From assembly GCA_024220505.1 (NCBI GenBank), contig JAKZZE010000001.1, positions 1,054,001 to 1,118,000 of the forward strand: 64,000 bases of DNA, given 5' to 3'. Below the pieces are notes generated by a model. That model searched no databases and was not told the DNA's origin. It saw only the letters and a list, made by a program, of their open reading frames with translations. A program made the translations under genes and the position numbers. Shown here one piece after another: positions 23,886 to 34,615 of the stretch (position 1 is the first letter of the stretch; each line of letters opens with the position of its first letter). This DNA comes from Rhizopus arrhizus (taxonomy: Eukaryota; Mucoromycota; Mucoromycetes; Mucorales; Rhizopodaceae).

Positions 23886-25876
23886 TTTTGCTATTGATTA
23901 GTTAAAATTAACGTATTTACTAATAAAATAAAAAGTATAAATAAAGACGTTTAAATTCTTTTTTGGTATTACACATACAATATTCCTGTTTTAAGCTGAA
24001 TTACTTTTAGAGAAGGTGCGAAGAGTTGTGATTTTGATCACTAGCATGATACTCGTTACAAATAAAATAACAATTCATAATTTTATTAGTTATGCAAAAT
24101 AATCTAATGAGCATGCTTATAATAGGTCTTTTTTCAATACCAACGTTTATTTTAACATTTATGTAAGTTTCCTTCATCTGCTTGCTAACGCATGAAGCAG
24201 ATCCTGAAAAATATTCACCTAGAGTTCCTATTACAACTTAATCAGTATTTATATCATTAAAATGATTCGTATAAATATGTTCATTCAATTATTTTATCTT
24301 ATATAAGCTGCCAAAGTATTGTTCAGCTTGAAAATAAGCGCATTACTCTTATTCTTCTCTAGTGTATACATACACCCAATGTTACTATCAAATAACAAAG
24401 CTGGAATGATTTTTGATGCAAGATTTAAATGTTGAAGTTATATGACAGATCAAACTTAAGGGCAAAGTCCCCTAGAAAAGTGACCAAGTTCTTTCTAATG
24501 GATTAGTCTCTTGTTTGACAATACTAGTTCCAATCTCCATGGTCGCTTTTCGTTCGTGGGTTTAATCCCTGTTATTAAAAATGCTTCTTTTGATGACCAG
24601 CTAAAATGCGGCATCCAATCACTTATAGCAACCAATCGGAATGCGAGATCATTAGCCCCTGAAGAAATACAGTAATAATTACCCTTATAAATTATGAATA
24701 CTCGGTGTAATTAACTATTGCAATGCTTATAAATACATTTATAGGCCTTTACAGCCGTTATTATGCTTATATTATTCTATATTACAGTAACTTTAGAAAA
24801 GTCATAGACATCTTCGCAATTTTGATATAATCATTTGTTTTTTGGACTTTTCTTGTACAACACCATCGTTTTTTCTTTAAGTTTTCCATCTTTAACATTT
24901 AAAATAGTCGCTTTGGGTCTTGGTATAAAGTTAGACTAAAATGAAAGGACCGTTTCCTTCATAATCCATTGTGTTGCCGCCTTATTTATGTACAATATCT
25001 TCCCTGTCGCTTTTACAATAAACATATCCCTCACAATGCTAGGTATGAGGAAAGGAATATATATAAAGTGTGAATTAGTACTTTAAAAACGGCAAGTACG
25101 GCCCAAGCAAAGCCGCAATTTAGAAAGGATCAAAATCAAGATTGAATTCTTGCAATTTATTTTAAAAACCCCAATTTAGAACAGGAAACATTGTGCCGCA
25201 CAAAGTTTTATATTTTACCAAATAAAATACACGACTAGTCCTTTTATAGTATACGCAATGCCATGACCCAAGTTAATGCTATATTTTGTGAAAGCTCAAT
25301 CTAATTCATAGGCAACAAAGAATAATTCTTTGCATATAAGTGAATAGCTTTGTATCATAAACCTAAAACTTGTGCTTTTCTTTTTTTCCGTATCCAATGC
25401 CGTATATCCATGGATTTTAGAATGGGTAGGATACACAAAACTCAGACACATGGCATAAGCAAGTCACGCCATAGAAAAAAATTTTTCTTTGTATAAATAG
25501 TCTGACGCCAAAGGAATATCAAAGATCTTTACTTTTTATAAAAGTTTTCCCCTCTCCCTTTATTACCTTGGGTATAGGAATGGCTATTTTTTTTTACCCA
25601 ACCATCAGCAATAGTAATTCATTGAATTTATAAAAAAAAAAAAGCAAAAACTTCCAGTTTACTTGTTATATGCTTTCTATGCAAATTGATTATTATACAA
25701 ACAATCTAGTTCGTTATTTAATCAGCTTACCTTTCCGGCTTCACTTCTCTAACTTTTGGTCTTGACATACTCTCTCTAACTAATTAACTATTTATAACAA
25801 AACATCTAAAAAACAAAAAACTCTTAAAAAAAACTCTTTCCTACACAACTTTACGCTTACTTTCTAAAAAACTCTA
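23886..25876. other. Two-kilobase intergenic region upstream of SPE2
   Basis: I found no supported coding frame. A weak box C/D-like arrangement lies at about 24590-24661 (TGATGA ... CTGA with a 4-bp end stem), too weak to annotate as a snoRNA. The last 350 bp form the AT-rich promoter and pyrimidine-rich leader of SPE2. Confidence 0.45.
25670..25765 (+). promoter_or_regulatory. Possible upstream ORF in the SPE2 leader
   Basis: An ATG at 25670 opens a 31-codon frame (MLSMQIDYYTNNLVRYLISL onward) that stops at 25765, 111 bp before the SPE2 start. AdoMetDC genes of animals and plants use small upstream frames for polyamine-dependent translational control. Whether this one lies in the transcript or is used is unknown. 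Confidence 0.3.
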
Positions 25877-27377
25877 ATGGATTACAACATCATTCCTCAA
25901 CCCACTGCCCCCCCTCCTTCTGGTACCAACTATTCCGCCGAACACGGTTGTTTTGAAGGACCTGAAAAACTACTTGAAATCTGGTTCTCGCCAGCTCCCT
26001 TTAAACAGGCTATTTTATCCAATAATAATTCTGATTCAGACGAATCTACACCCGCAACACCCAATGATTCCCAAATCAATCTTTCTCTTGGTTTCTCTAA
26101 TGATCTTAGAACTGTTGATCGTGCCTTGTGGGACTCAATGCTTGCTACTGTTAAATGTACGGTGCTCAACATCATAAGAAATGATCATGTTGATGCTTAT
26201 TTACTCAGGTAAGAAAGTGATGTCTGAGTAAAAAAGGAGGAACGCGAAGAAGAATTTTTGTGCTCAACCAAATTATACTTTTCTCTTCAGCGAATCCTCC
26301 ATGTTTGTCTATCCTCATAAGATTATCCTTAAAACATGTGGGACAACAACACTCTTAAAGGCTCTTCCATATATGTTGGAAATTGCAAAAACACGCTGTG
26401 GATATGATAGTGTCTATCGTCTGTTTTATTCTAGAAAATCATTCATGTTTCCCGATAAACAACCTGGACCACATAGAAGTTGGGAAGAAGAAGTAAAATA
26501 TCTTGATGCTCACTTTGGTAAATAATCACCTTGTTTCAAATATTTTTTTTTACTGATCATCTCTTTATATGTCACACTAGACAACGGTGCTTCATATGTT
26601 ATTGGTGATACAAACACAGACGAATGGTATCTTTACTTGACTTCTCCAGACATTTCCCAGCATCAAAACCACATTGAAAATTTAACAGACATGAAACAAC
26701 TCATGAAAGAAACAAATGGCTTGTCTTGGATGAGCGATTACACTTGGTACAAAATGGATGGAAACAAATCAATTAATCTTCATCACCCACACAGTTTTCC
26801 CATCATCTCTTCTTCTACCGCAGGATACCGCGCTCATGATGAAACGATTGAAATTCTCATGACTAAATTGGACCCTGAAGCTATGCGCGCCTTTTATCAC
26901 AGAGAAGATGAGCCTTCTGGACTTGAGGGTGGAAATCGTGTGGACGCAGAAACTGGCTTGGACAAACTTTATCCTGAAGCAGATGTGGACGCGTTCTTAT
27001 TCGAACCTTGTGGTTATTCTTGTAATGGTTTGCTGGGTGATGGTTATTATACTATTCACGTTACTCCTGAGCCTCAGTGTTCTTATGCATCTTTTGAAAC
27101 CACAATTCCTATCAAACCCTTGGAAAACCCAGGCAAACAAGGTGATGGATACCAGGAAGCAGCTCGCAAACTGATTCGCCAAGTCGTTGATATTTTCCAA
27201 CCAGGTGCTTTTACAGTCACATACTTTTCTTCTCACGTTGATGATACTCAGCAAATGGATAATATTAAAAAATTGGTTCGTACTATAGACCAATTCGGCG
27301 GTTATAAGCGTAAAGATAAGATCCTTTATGAGTTTGAAGGATACGACCTTGTTTTTGGTCATTATACTAAATTGTAG
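25877..27377 (+). CDS. SPE2: S-adenosylmethionine decarboxylase proenzyme
   Basis: This enzyme makes decarboxylated AdoMet for spermidine and spermine synthesis. Three exons (25877-26209, about 26291-26518 and about 26581-27377) encode roughly 450 residues. The start [18 protein letters not shown] is the conserved substrate-side motif. The autocatalytic site YLLSESSMFV generates the pyruvoyl cofactor from the Ser after Glu. The proton-donor cysteine region is [16 protein letters not shown]. The C-terminal signature is [20 protein letters not shown] followed by [12 protein letters not shown]. Intron 1 falls inside the serine codon directly before the Glu-Ser cleavage pair. The N-terminal half has an insertion rich in Asn/Asp/Ser ([19 protein letters not shown]). 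A leader uORF is possible. Confidence 0.95.
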
Positions 27378-27834
27378 TTTTTTTTTCACTTTTCTCACAT
27401 TTATTTTATTTTTTTTTATTATCAATAAAGCGTTTCTATATTTTTATATTATGTTATCAAATTTTTTGTAAATATATGAATAGAATGTGTCAACTGTAGA
27501 CATTGTTTTCACTGACGAGGATTGCTCTGTAGGACATGTTATTTATATAAAATTACTTGATAGGTGGAGCTGCTGAGAATGAAAAGGACTGTGAGTAATT
27601 ATACCCTATTGTGTTCAATTTATCTTGATTTATAAAGCCAAATAGAAAAACAAAGAGAAAATTTCACTACAATTTGAACAAAACTCTTTAAGTTGTGGTA
27701 AAATTGAATCTTTGTACGCTTTTGGATAAGCATAAAAATAATTGTGGATTTTAATTACTCCATTTTTTTTCACAGGAATCAAATTAGTGCCAAATTTTGC
27801 TTAACTGTTTATTATTAATGTATCAAGTTAAATG
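27378..27834. other. Intergenic region 3' of SPE2
   Basis: AT-rich sequence holding the SPE2 3' UTR. Nothing else is recognised up to the MITE. Confidence 0.4.
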
Positions 27835-27933
27835 CACTATTTCCAAAATTAAAGTCGCCGTGACTTGTCGCAATTACATATAAATTATATTATAAAACTT
27901 CATAAAATGCGACTATAATTTCTGGAAATAGTG
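27835..27933. mobile_element. Short MITE with 24-25-bp terminal inverted repeats
   Basis: The left arm at 27835-27858 (CACTATTTCCAAAATTAAAG plus TCGC) is the inverse of the right arm at 27909-27933 (GCGACTATAATTTCTGGAAA plus TAGTG) with only a few mismatches. It is about 99 bp in total and has no coding capacity. The right flank begins TA and the left flank ends TG, compatible with a mutated TA target duplication as in Tc1/mariner-type MITEs. The CACTATTTCC end is the clearest part. Confidence 0.75.
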
Positions 27934-27946
27934 TATATACCAAGCT

Positions 27947-28041
27947 CTTCTTTCACTCTTTGAACTGACCCGGGCAAAATTAGTATAAAAATACTGCGTG
28001 CCCACTTGGGTTTAATAAATAAATAAAAATCTGTTTAATCG
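27947..28041 (+). mobile_element. Short retroposed insertion with 13-bp target duplication
   Basis: A 95-bp insertion sits between two copies of TATATACCAAGCT (27934-27946 and 28042-28054), a perfect 13-bp direct repeat expected from target-primed reverse transcription. The insert contains GACCCGGGCAAA, TGCGTGCCCACTTGGG and a TAAATAAATAAA tail followed by about 15 nt ending TTTAATC. Related inserts occur at 30751-30902 and 34313-34548, so this is a 5'-truncated member of a family, probably the 3' end of a LINE or a SINE. Confidence 0.8.
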
Positions 28042-28054
28042 TATATACCAAGCT

Positions 28055-28557
28055 GACCTAATATGGAATGGAAAAGAAAGAAAAATGAATTATTGATGGT
28101 TTGTTAATAATGTTGTCGGTCTGTACCAGTTTCCTAGTACGAATCAGTTGCATAGCACATTAATTTGGCTTGGGCTAGTACGAACTTTTAGAATAGAAGA
28201 TATTGTGTAGGCTCATGTTTTTTTGAATGAAAATATCCCGTATCTGATCTTTGCCTATGTAATTAGGTTGGTAAAATCAATTCAATGTACCTGTGTTTAT
28301 TGTTCAACCCCCGCTTCCATTTTTTAACTTCTTTTGCATATACACACAAGGAATAGCAAGATACAGCCAAAGTTAAAGACCTTTCTAAACCAGACCATAG
28401 CCAAGTTTGGCATGCTTCTACTTACTTTCTCCATGCCTGAATGTTTACGGTTTAGAATTAGTTTGAAATTTTCGGCCAATAAAAAGTGGCTGACTATTTG
28501 CAAAGAAACTTTTTTAGCTTTATTTTTTGTGCCCTTTTTTCTAAAGAGTTTTAAAAT
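28055..28557. other. Intergenic region upstream of the DnaJ gene
   Basis: No supported gene. CTAGTACGAA occurs twice, near 28134 and 28177. The last 100 bp are the likely DnaJ leader. Confidence 0.4.
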
Positions 28558-30083
28558 ATGGTTGCGGAAACAAGATATTACGATATTCTTGAAGTAGAAG
28601 TAACTGCTACAGATAATGAGATTAAAAAGGTAAACCTTACGCCTGCTTATTGCTTATAATTGAACAATTAATAAAATAAAATATAGGCTTATAGAAAATT
28701 GGTAAAGATCAATTCATATTTTTTATGCAAAGGATTCACTTTGATTGACACGTATATATATAGGCAATGAAATATCATCCAGACAAAAACCCTGATGAGG
28801 GTGAAAGAGTAACGATCTCTTTTAATCATATATTGGATTCTATATTGACATGTAGTAATAGTTTAAAGAGATTTCTCATGCCTATGAAATCCTCTCAGAT
28901 CCAGATACTCGCGCAACATATGATCAATATGGAGAGGAAGGACCTGGTGGCGGCGATGGTGGATTTGGCATGTCTGCTGATGAATTATTTGCAAACTTAT
29001 TTGGAGGTGGTTTTGGTGGGGGCGATTTTTATGGAGGACCTCCTCCTCGTCGTCCTAGAAAGGGAGAAACAATGAAATATCCCCTGTCTGTTCGACTTGA
29101 AGATCTTTATATGGGTAAGCATACAAAACTTGCTTTGGAAAAGAACGTTATTTGTTCAAACTGTGATGGGTAAAAAGAAAACAATGTTTTTTTTTTTTTT
29201 TTGCGTTGATTCATATTTCAAATATATAGCAAGGGTGGAAAGACAGGTGCTACCAGAAAATGTGGTAATTGTCAAGGAAGAGGTTTCAAAGTGGCAATGC
29301 GTCAAGTCGGTATGGGTATGATTCAACAGATGCAAGTTCCTTGTGAAGACTGTGGACATACAGGGGAAATTGCAAAGGATAGATGTAAAAAGTGCAAAGG
29401 CAAAAAGGTGACAGTAGAAAAGAAGTTCCTGGATATTTTTATAGAAAAGGGTATGGGTAACGGACAAAAGATTGTTCAGAAGGGTGAAGGAGATCAAGAG
29501 GTAAAAAAAAAAAGAACGATGTAATCTTTTTCAAATATGCAAAAAGGCTCATCTTAATATTTAGCCTGGAATTGAGCCTGGGGACGTTATTATTGTACTC
29601 AACCAGAAAGAACACGATGTCTTTGAGCGTAAAGGTGCTGATCTTCTTTGTAAAGTGAAAATTTCATTGACAGAAGCCCTTTGTGGCTTTGACAAGGTGC
29701 TTATTACACATCTTGATGGACGCGGTATCCAAGTAAAGAATTTGCCTGGGAATGTTATTAAGCCTGGTATGGTGAAACGTGTTCCTAATGAAGGTATGCC
29801 CACGTATAAGCATCCTGATAATCGTGGTGATTTATATATCCAATTTGACGTTGAATTTCCTGATGATGGATTTGCTGCTATTGAACAATTGAAGCAATTA
29901 GAGACCATTTTACCAAAAAGACAAACTACCTCATCAACAAAACACGAAATCATTGATGAATGCCATCTTATGAATGCAACTTTAGAAACATTTGGTTCTT
30001 ATCAATCACGTAATGCATATGACGAAGACGATAGTGAAGGAGAACATGAAGGGCAAGGTAGTTTTGGTTGTAGACAGCAATAA
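28558..30083 (+). CDS. Type I DnaJ/Hsp40 co-chaperone (Ydj1-like)
   Basis: A class A J-protein that delivers clients to cytosolic Hsp70. The J domain reads ETRYYDILEVEVTATDNEIK then [20 protein letters not shown], with an intact HPD. The G/F region is GGFGMSADELFANLFGGGFG. The zinc-binding repeats are CSNCDG, CGNCQGRGF, CEDCGHTG and CKKCKGKK, one of four repeats being of relaxed form. The two beta domains and a dimerisation tail follow. The C-terminus GSFGCRQQ has a CaaX-like box comparable to Ydj1, suggesting farnesylation and membrane anchoring. AYRKL is encoded by a 15-nt exon at 28687-28701. Seven exons give about 405 residues, normal for Ydj1. The 3' end is 80 bp from the convergent ELF1 gene. 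Confidence 0.92.
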
Positions 30084-30163
30084 AAAGAGAAAAAAAAAGG
30101 ATTTATCCTTTAGATTTGTTGTATATACAAAAAACGTGTTTTTTTGCTTTTATTGTAAAATTA

Positions 30164-30666
30164 TTAGTCTTCCTCTTCATCATAAGAACCTGCAGCTGGT
30201 GATCTTGGTTCATCTCTGTTGCCAAGATTTTTTGACCTTTCAAGTCGCTTTCTTTTGTTGACATCTTCACACGCATCGATCCAGGCAGAATAAACATCTA
30301 CTGGTTCGTCTAGATCTAAATTTTGTTTAAATCATTAACAAGGTTCGATCAGTTTTGCTTTTTTTTTTTCTTCTTCTTACAAGTGATCGGATACTGCCAT
30401 GTAACAGAGCACACTTTACAGTTCAAGTGTCCCAACTTGTTTGCATTATCACTAGTCAAGTTAATTTAATAATGAAACAAAGCATGCAAAGTGACCTTAC
30501 ATTTTACAGTCAACACTATTTTCATGATTACAAAATACACAATTGAATTGTGTATCTAGCTTGTCCTTGAGTTTCTTTTGCGGCTTTCTCTTTGTCTTTC
30601 TTTTTCCCTATATTCTTGTACATTAAAATGTGCGCGTTTTTTCATGGATTAAATTCTACATACCAT
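30164..30666 (-). CDS. ELF1: Elf1/ELOF1 transcription elongation factor
   Basis: A small zinc-ribbon factor that rides on elongating RNA polymerase II. It was assembled from four exons: ATG alone at 30664-30666, then 30607 down to about 30496, a third exon, and the last ending at 30164. The joined protein starts [20 protein letters not shown] and has the zinc ligands [15 protein letters not shown] and [14 protein letters not shown], followed by [20 protein letters not shown], the most conserved part of ELOF1. A basic/acidic fungal tail ([19 protein letters not shown]...YDEEED) ends the protein. Intron 1 begins immediately after the start ATG. Length is about 115 residues, as in fungi. The strand and exons are supported by the C-x2-C spacing. 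Confidence 0.9.
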
Positions 30667-30750
30667 GACGTTTGAATTAAAGTGCTAGGAAAAAAGGCTC
30701 TAAAAAAGCTTTGAATTTCCGCAAGTGCTTTTGTTTTCCCAGTCAATTAC

Positions 30751-30902
30751 GATTAAGAATAATTTTTATTTGATAATAATTTTTAATGACCGATGAGCAC
30801 ATAGCATTTTCATGCTGTATTGCCCGGGTCAGATCGCAGTGAAAAGGAGTGAAAAACCCTTTTGGGACTAAAGGGAAAACGTAAAAGTATTATGTATTAG
30901 AG
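30751..30902 (-). mobile_element. Short retroposed insertion (minus orientation)
   Basis: The insert is bounded by TCCCAGTCAATTAC (30737-30750) and TCCCAGTCAATTGC (30903-30916), a 14-bp duplication with one mismatch. On the minus strand it reads ...CCTTTAGTCCCAAAAGGG, then GATCTGACCCGGGCAATACA, and ends in an A-rich AAATAAAAATTATTCTTAATC tail. This matches the inserts at 27947 and 34313. No coding capacity. Confidence 0.75.
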
Positions 30903-31527
30903 TCCCAGTCAATTGCAGCGTTTTCGTTTTAAATTCAGACAAAGTAAAAAAATTTTCAGACAGATAAAAGATTGATTCTAGACGAATACAAATATATTTT
31001 CAAATAATTAGTTTTTTTAAACAATAGGATAGTTGTGTTCAGGCAAATCGGGAATTGGAGTGTATTAGTTATGCAGAAAACTATAGCTTAATATTGGATA
31101 TCTTTACCAGTAATATCAAAATTCTCTGAAAAAAATACATCTTCATATTTGGCAATATTAAATATTGAGAACCAATTGGCCAGTAACATATGTAATTTTA
31201 TGTGAGGACAAACAAAGCAGTTGCCTTACGTCAACAATAAAGCTAGATTGGAGGATACCCCAATTATTCTCACAGAAAAAACATTATAATTTCAACTACA
31301 AGATCAACAAACCTAGAAAAAAAAAAGATTGAGCAATGTATTCAAAAACATCGAACATGGTAGTATTTCTCAATTCGTACACCTTCGACAAGGATAGATA
31401 AGGTTTTGCGTACCAATTAAGATCCTTCCGTTTATTCAATTATGATAGTTTTTGTGATATAAAGAACAATAATTTCATTGCTGTATATTATAATCTTTTC
31501 TTCCTCTTTTTGACATCAAATGATATT

Positions 31528-34186
31528 ATGCCATCTTCTAAATTGATTGAATATTTAAAGAAAAAGTACAGAAAGAAACGCATAGAAGTTGAAGAGGACA
31601 AATTTGCTTAGAAGTATAATCTATTGTATAGTGTTTATCTAACCTAATACATACAAAAACTACAATAGAAATTCAAACATGCACTGACTGTGGTGAACAA
31701 GGTCATAAACACAAAGACAGCTACTTGTGCCGTAAATATATTAAAATAGCTATACACATCTAGAAAGCAAGTCATATTGAATTATAAGTTTAATCTAAAT
31801 AATATATGTAAAAGGAAAAGAAAATGGAAAGATCACTACGATACAAAGATTAAAAAAATCGAAAAAAAAGCGTCAGAGACTAGAAAATGAACAATCCAGT
31901 AGTAGCTCAGCTAATGCTGTCAAATGCAAGTCTTGCGGTGGAACAGAGCATAGCAGTGCAAGATCCAAAAGTTTCAAAAATCATAAGCTTACACTTAATG
32001 AAACTTTGGAGAAATATCTTAGAAAGAACTTTGAACATCATACTCGCAAAGTGTACTTGAAATCTGTTATTAGACCATATTATAAAAATATATTTGTAGA
32101 AAAAGTTGCTGCTCTCATCAAACTCATCAGAAATATTGTATTTTGTTCTCAAATATTTGTAGACGCATATATCGTTCGAAACCAAGAATCAACAGTGACT
32201 CAGCAAAATTTTTGATACTAATTTCTTAATTAATCATAGACTAAAAAGTAACAAGCAAGGCTTACGTATCAATTCTAATACTTCTTGATTTTAATGATTT
32301 CAGAGTGGCATATCCTTCTATTTTTTATTTGCTAAAGATTTATTCGATCACTGAATATAGCGACTCTTTATATGCTGCCTGTGCAACTGTTTCCACCTAC
32401 CTGGGCCATATAGTCGAAAATCTTAAACGAAGGGCTTTGTACTACTTTTTCGTCAAGTTGAAATAGATATAGCTGTATATTTTTCTTTATATACTTTGAT
32501 ATTGACAATTTTTAATAAAATAAGAGCATCCTAAAGGACTTTCAAAGATATTGGCTAAAGAATTTTGTTAGAGATTGATAATAGAAGGAAAACCCAGTGG
32601 TCAGAGCTATCTGTTCTCATAACAATAAAAAATGCAAGCAAAGTGCTTGACTTATGTGAACAGCTAAAAGAAAAATTTACCGTAATACCTACTGTGGTTA
32701 ATCTCACTGCTTCATCAGTAAAGTTTGTGCCTGTTCTGGCTTTTGTACTTGATGAAGTTGAAGAAATATGCCTAGAAGATTCTCTTTGATGCCTTGTCCG
32801 TCATTACACCTGAGATATATAACTATAAACTCAAAATCGCTTGCTGTACTTACAAGGAAGAAATTTAGATCAAATTATAACGAAAACATGGAAAAGTTTG
32901 CTCTGTTTTTGATTTTAGAAAGTTTGGCTACAATAGGCAAATTATTAAAATAACAATAAGTCAATGCGGGTATTCATTTAGAATTCTTTTTTTTTAAGTC
33001 TTGGAAGCCTTTTGAACAATACAAATTTTGAATGATTTACGTGTTTCATACAAACTGATGGTTTTGGTTTTGGATTTTGCTTTGGGTTTGTAAGAAAATC
33101 AAATACTTCTTCGTCTTCCTCTGCGAACGAGTTGAACTTTGTTTTGTATAAATACTTCCAGTCTTGTGCTGTAGATCCAGGCAGAAAACATATATTTACT
33201 GATGCAATAAATAATTATAATGAAGAGCAGCAACTAAGACAGTGTAGCTCAAAAGAAAGAACCTACTATCTTGGTACAAACAAAGGTGCAAGATATGCCG
33301 AGAATCTGAAAGTAAGAAAAAGGACTAAACAGATAGAAACAGACATTTCATCAGCAAAGAAAGTTGATATAGCTAAAATGGAACAGCACGTCCAGTATAT
33401 GTTAGATCACATGGGCCAGTTATAACGAAAGCTCTGATCCTTTCCGCTTTCATAATTATCAAGGAAAACAAAAGGCCAATACTGAGATGGCGTATGTATT
33501 TTTGACTGGAGGAAAGAAGTATAATAAATCTAGGTGAAAGAAAATAGAAAAAAAAATTGAAAGCTATGAAAGAAAAAGAAGAAAGATGAAAAGTAAGTAA
33601 ATTGCGCTGCATTTATATGACATATAATAATAAATAGGCATTATTTAGGCTAAGAATTATTCAGAAAAAGAAAAAGAAATATATCAAGTCTAAATTTAAA
33701 ACCTCTAAAAATGTTCCTCTGGTTGTATTTGGGGACAGTATGAAAAACATTATACAAGCTTCACCAAAGGTCATGTCTCCGAAATGGCAGATGTTCTTTA
33801 TAGAGAGTTGAAATACAGAGCAAAATGGCTTCAGGGTGCTGTTGTAAATACTAATGAGTTTAGAGTATCACAGGTAAATGCTTAAATAATGAACTTTTCG
33901 TTCTTTTATTAATGTGTAATTGTAGATTTGTAACAATTATAAGGAGCTCAATGTGATACAATTCAAACTCGCAGGTGAGAAATATATCAATAGTATTTTG
34001 GATTGCAAAAACTATAGAACACTTTGGAATAGAAATGTGAATACCAGCAAAAACATTCTTGACATTTCTTCCTTTGTCTGGAGAGGCGAAACTCGACCAA
34101 AAACATTTGCAAGAGATTGTCGTAGAGAAAATGATTCCGCCCTCACCGACGATTTAGATATTTACAATGTAATATCTATTTTGTAG
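31528..34186 (+). pseudogene. Decayed Fanzor/TnpB-like (OrfB zinc-ribbon) nuclease gene
   Basis: Fragments in several frames line up in the order expected for a eukaryotic TnpB-like (Fanzor) protein. Zinc-knuckle-like pieces come first (CTDCGEQGHKHKDSYLC near 31681, CKSCGGTEHSSARSK near 31925). A helical region follows (32006-32215, then AACATVSTYLGHIVENLK near 32390). Next are QTDGFGFGFCFGFVRKSN (33055-33090) and AVDPGRKHIFTDAI (33172-33213), the RuvC-I-like block with its aspartate. VVFGDSMKN is near 33725, and the C-terminal zinc-ribbon/RuvC-III block is ILDCKNYRTLWNRNVNTSKN (33990-34060). Stops and frameshifts separate the pieces. The usual WxRDxN aspartate is replaced by Asn. It is not functional as it stands. 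A sister relic lies at 46380-47545. Confidence 0.7.
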
Positions 34187-34312
34187 CCGATACTTATAAT
34201 TCTTCTTTTTGTCTGGAAATTTCTCATTCCTTGTTTGAAACTAATTTTTTGCTTGCCTAAAATCATATTTACTTTGTTTAATTTGAAGTGAAAGCGCTGT
34301 AAAATTACTCTA

Positions 34313-34548
34313 TCCCACAACTGGAGCAAAGGCTGTTAGATTGGCTACCTCAAAATCCTCACTAATAGTTAACCACTTAGTTCCCTTCTTACTCTCTTCC
34401 TTTCCGCTCATTTTTACCCTTGGCCCTAAAGGGGTTTTTAGCTTTTTATTCTTCCTTTTGATCTGATCCGGGCGAAGCGGTGCCTACAAGACGTCATGCG
34501 CCCACTGCAGCCTTGTAAAATATAAATAAATAAAGCACTCGTTCAAAC
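34313..34548 (+). mobile_element. Longest retroposed insertion of the CCGGGC family
   Basis: The 236-bp insert is flanked by GTAAAATTACTCTA at 34299-34312 and 34549-34562, a perfect 14-bp target duplication. It contains CCCTAAAGGGGTTTTTAG, GATCTGATCCGGGCGAAGCG, CATGCGCCCACTGCAGCC and a TATAAATAAATAAA tail with a final GTTCAAAC. It ends only 54 bp from the PRE7 stop codon. Its 5' part (ACTGGAGCAAAGGCTGTTAG) shows no clear tRNA-type A/B boxes, so a truncated LINE 3' end is more likely than a tRNA-derived SINE. Confidence 0.82.
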
Positions 34549-34615
34549 GTAAAATTACTCTAAATGAATTCATGTACATGGCTCTCTTTTAAGAGTAGTC
34601 AACGGCCTGCTTTTA

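Noticed and set aside
24525..24585. Possible tRNA T-arm (GTGGGTTTAATCCC)
   Set aside because: No acceptor stem, D-arm or anticodon arm could be folded around it.
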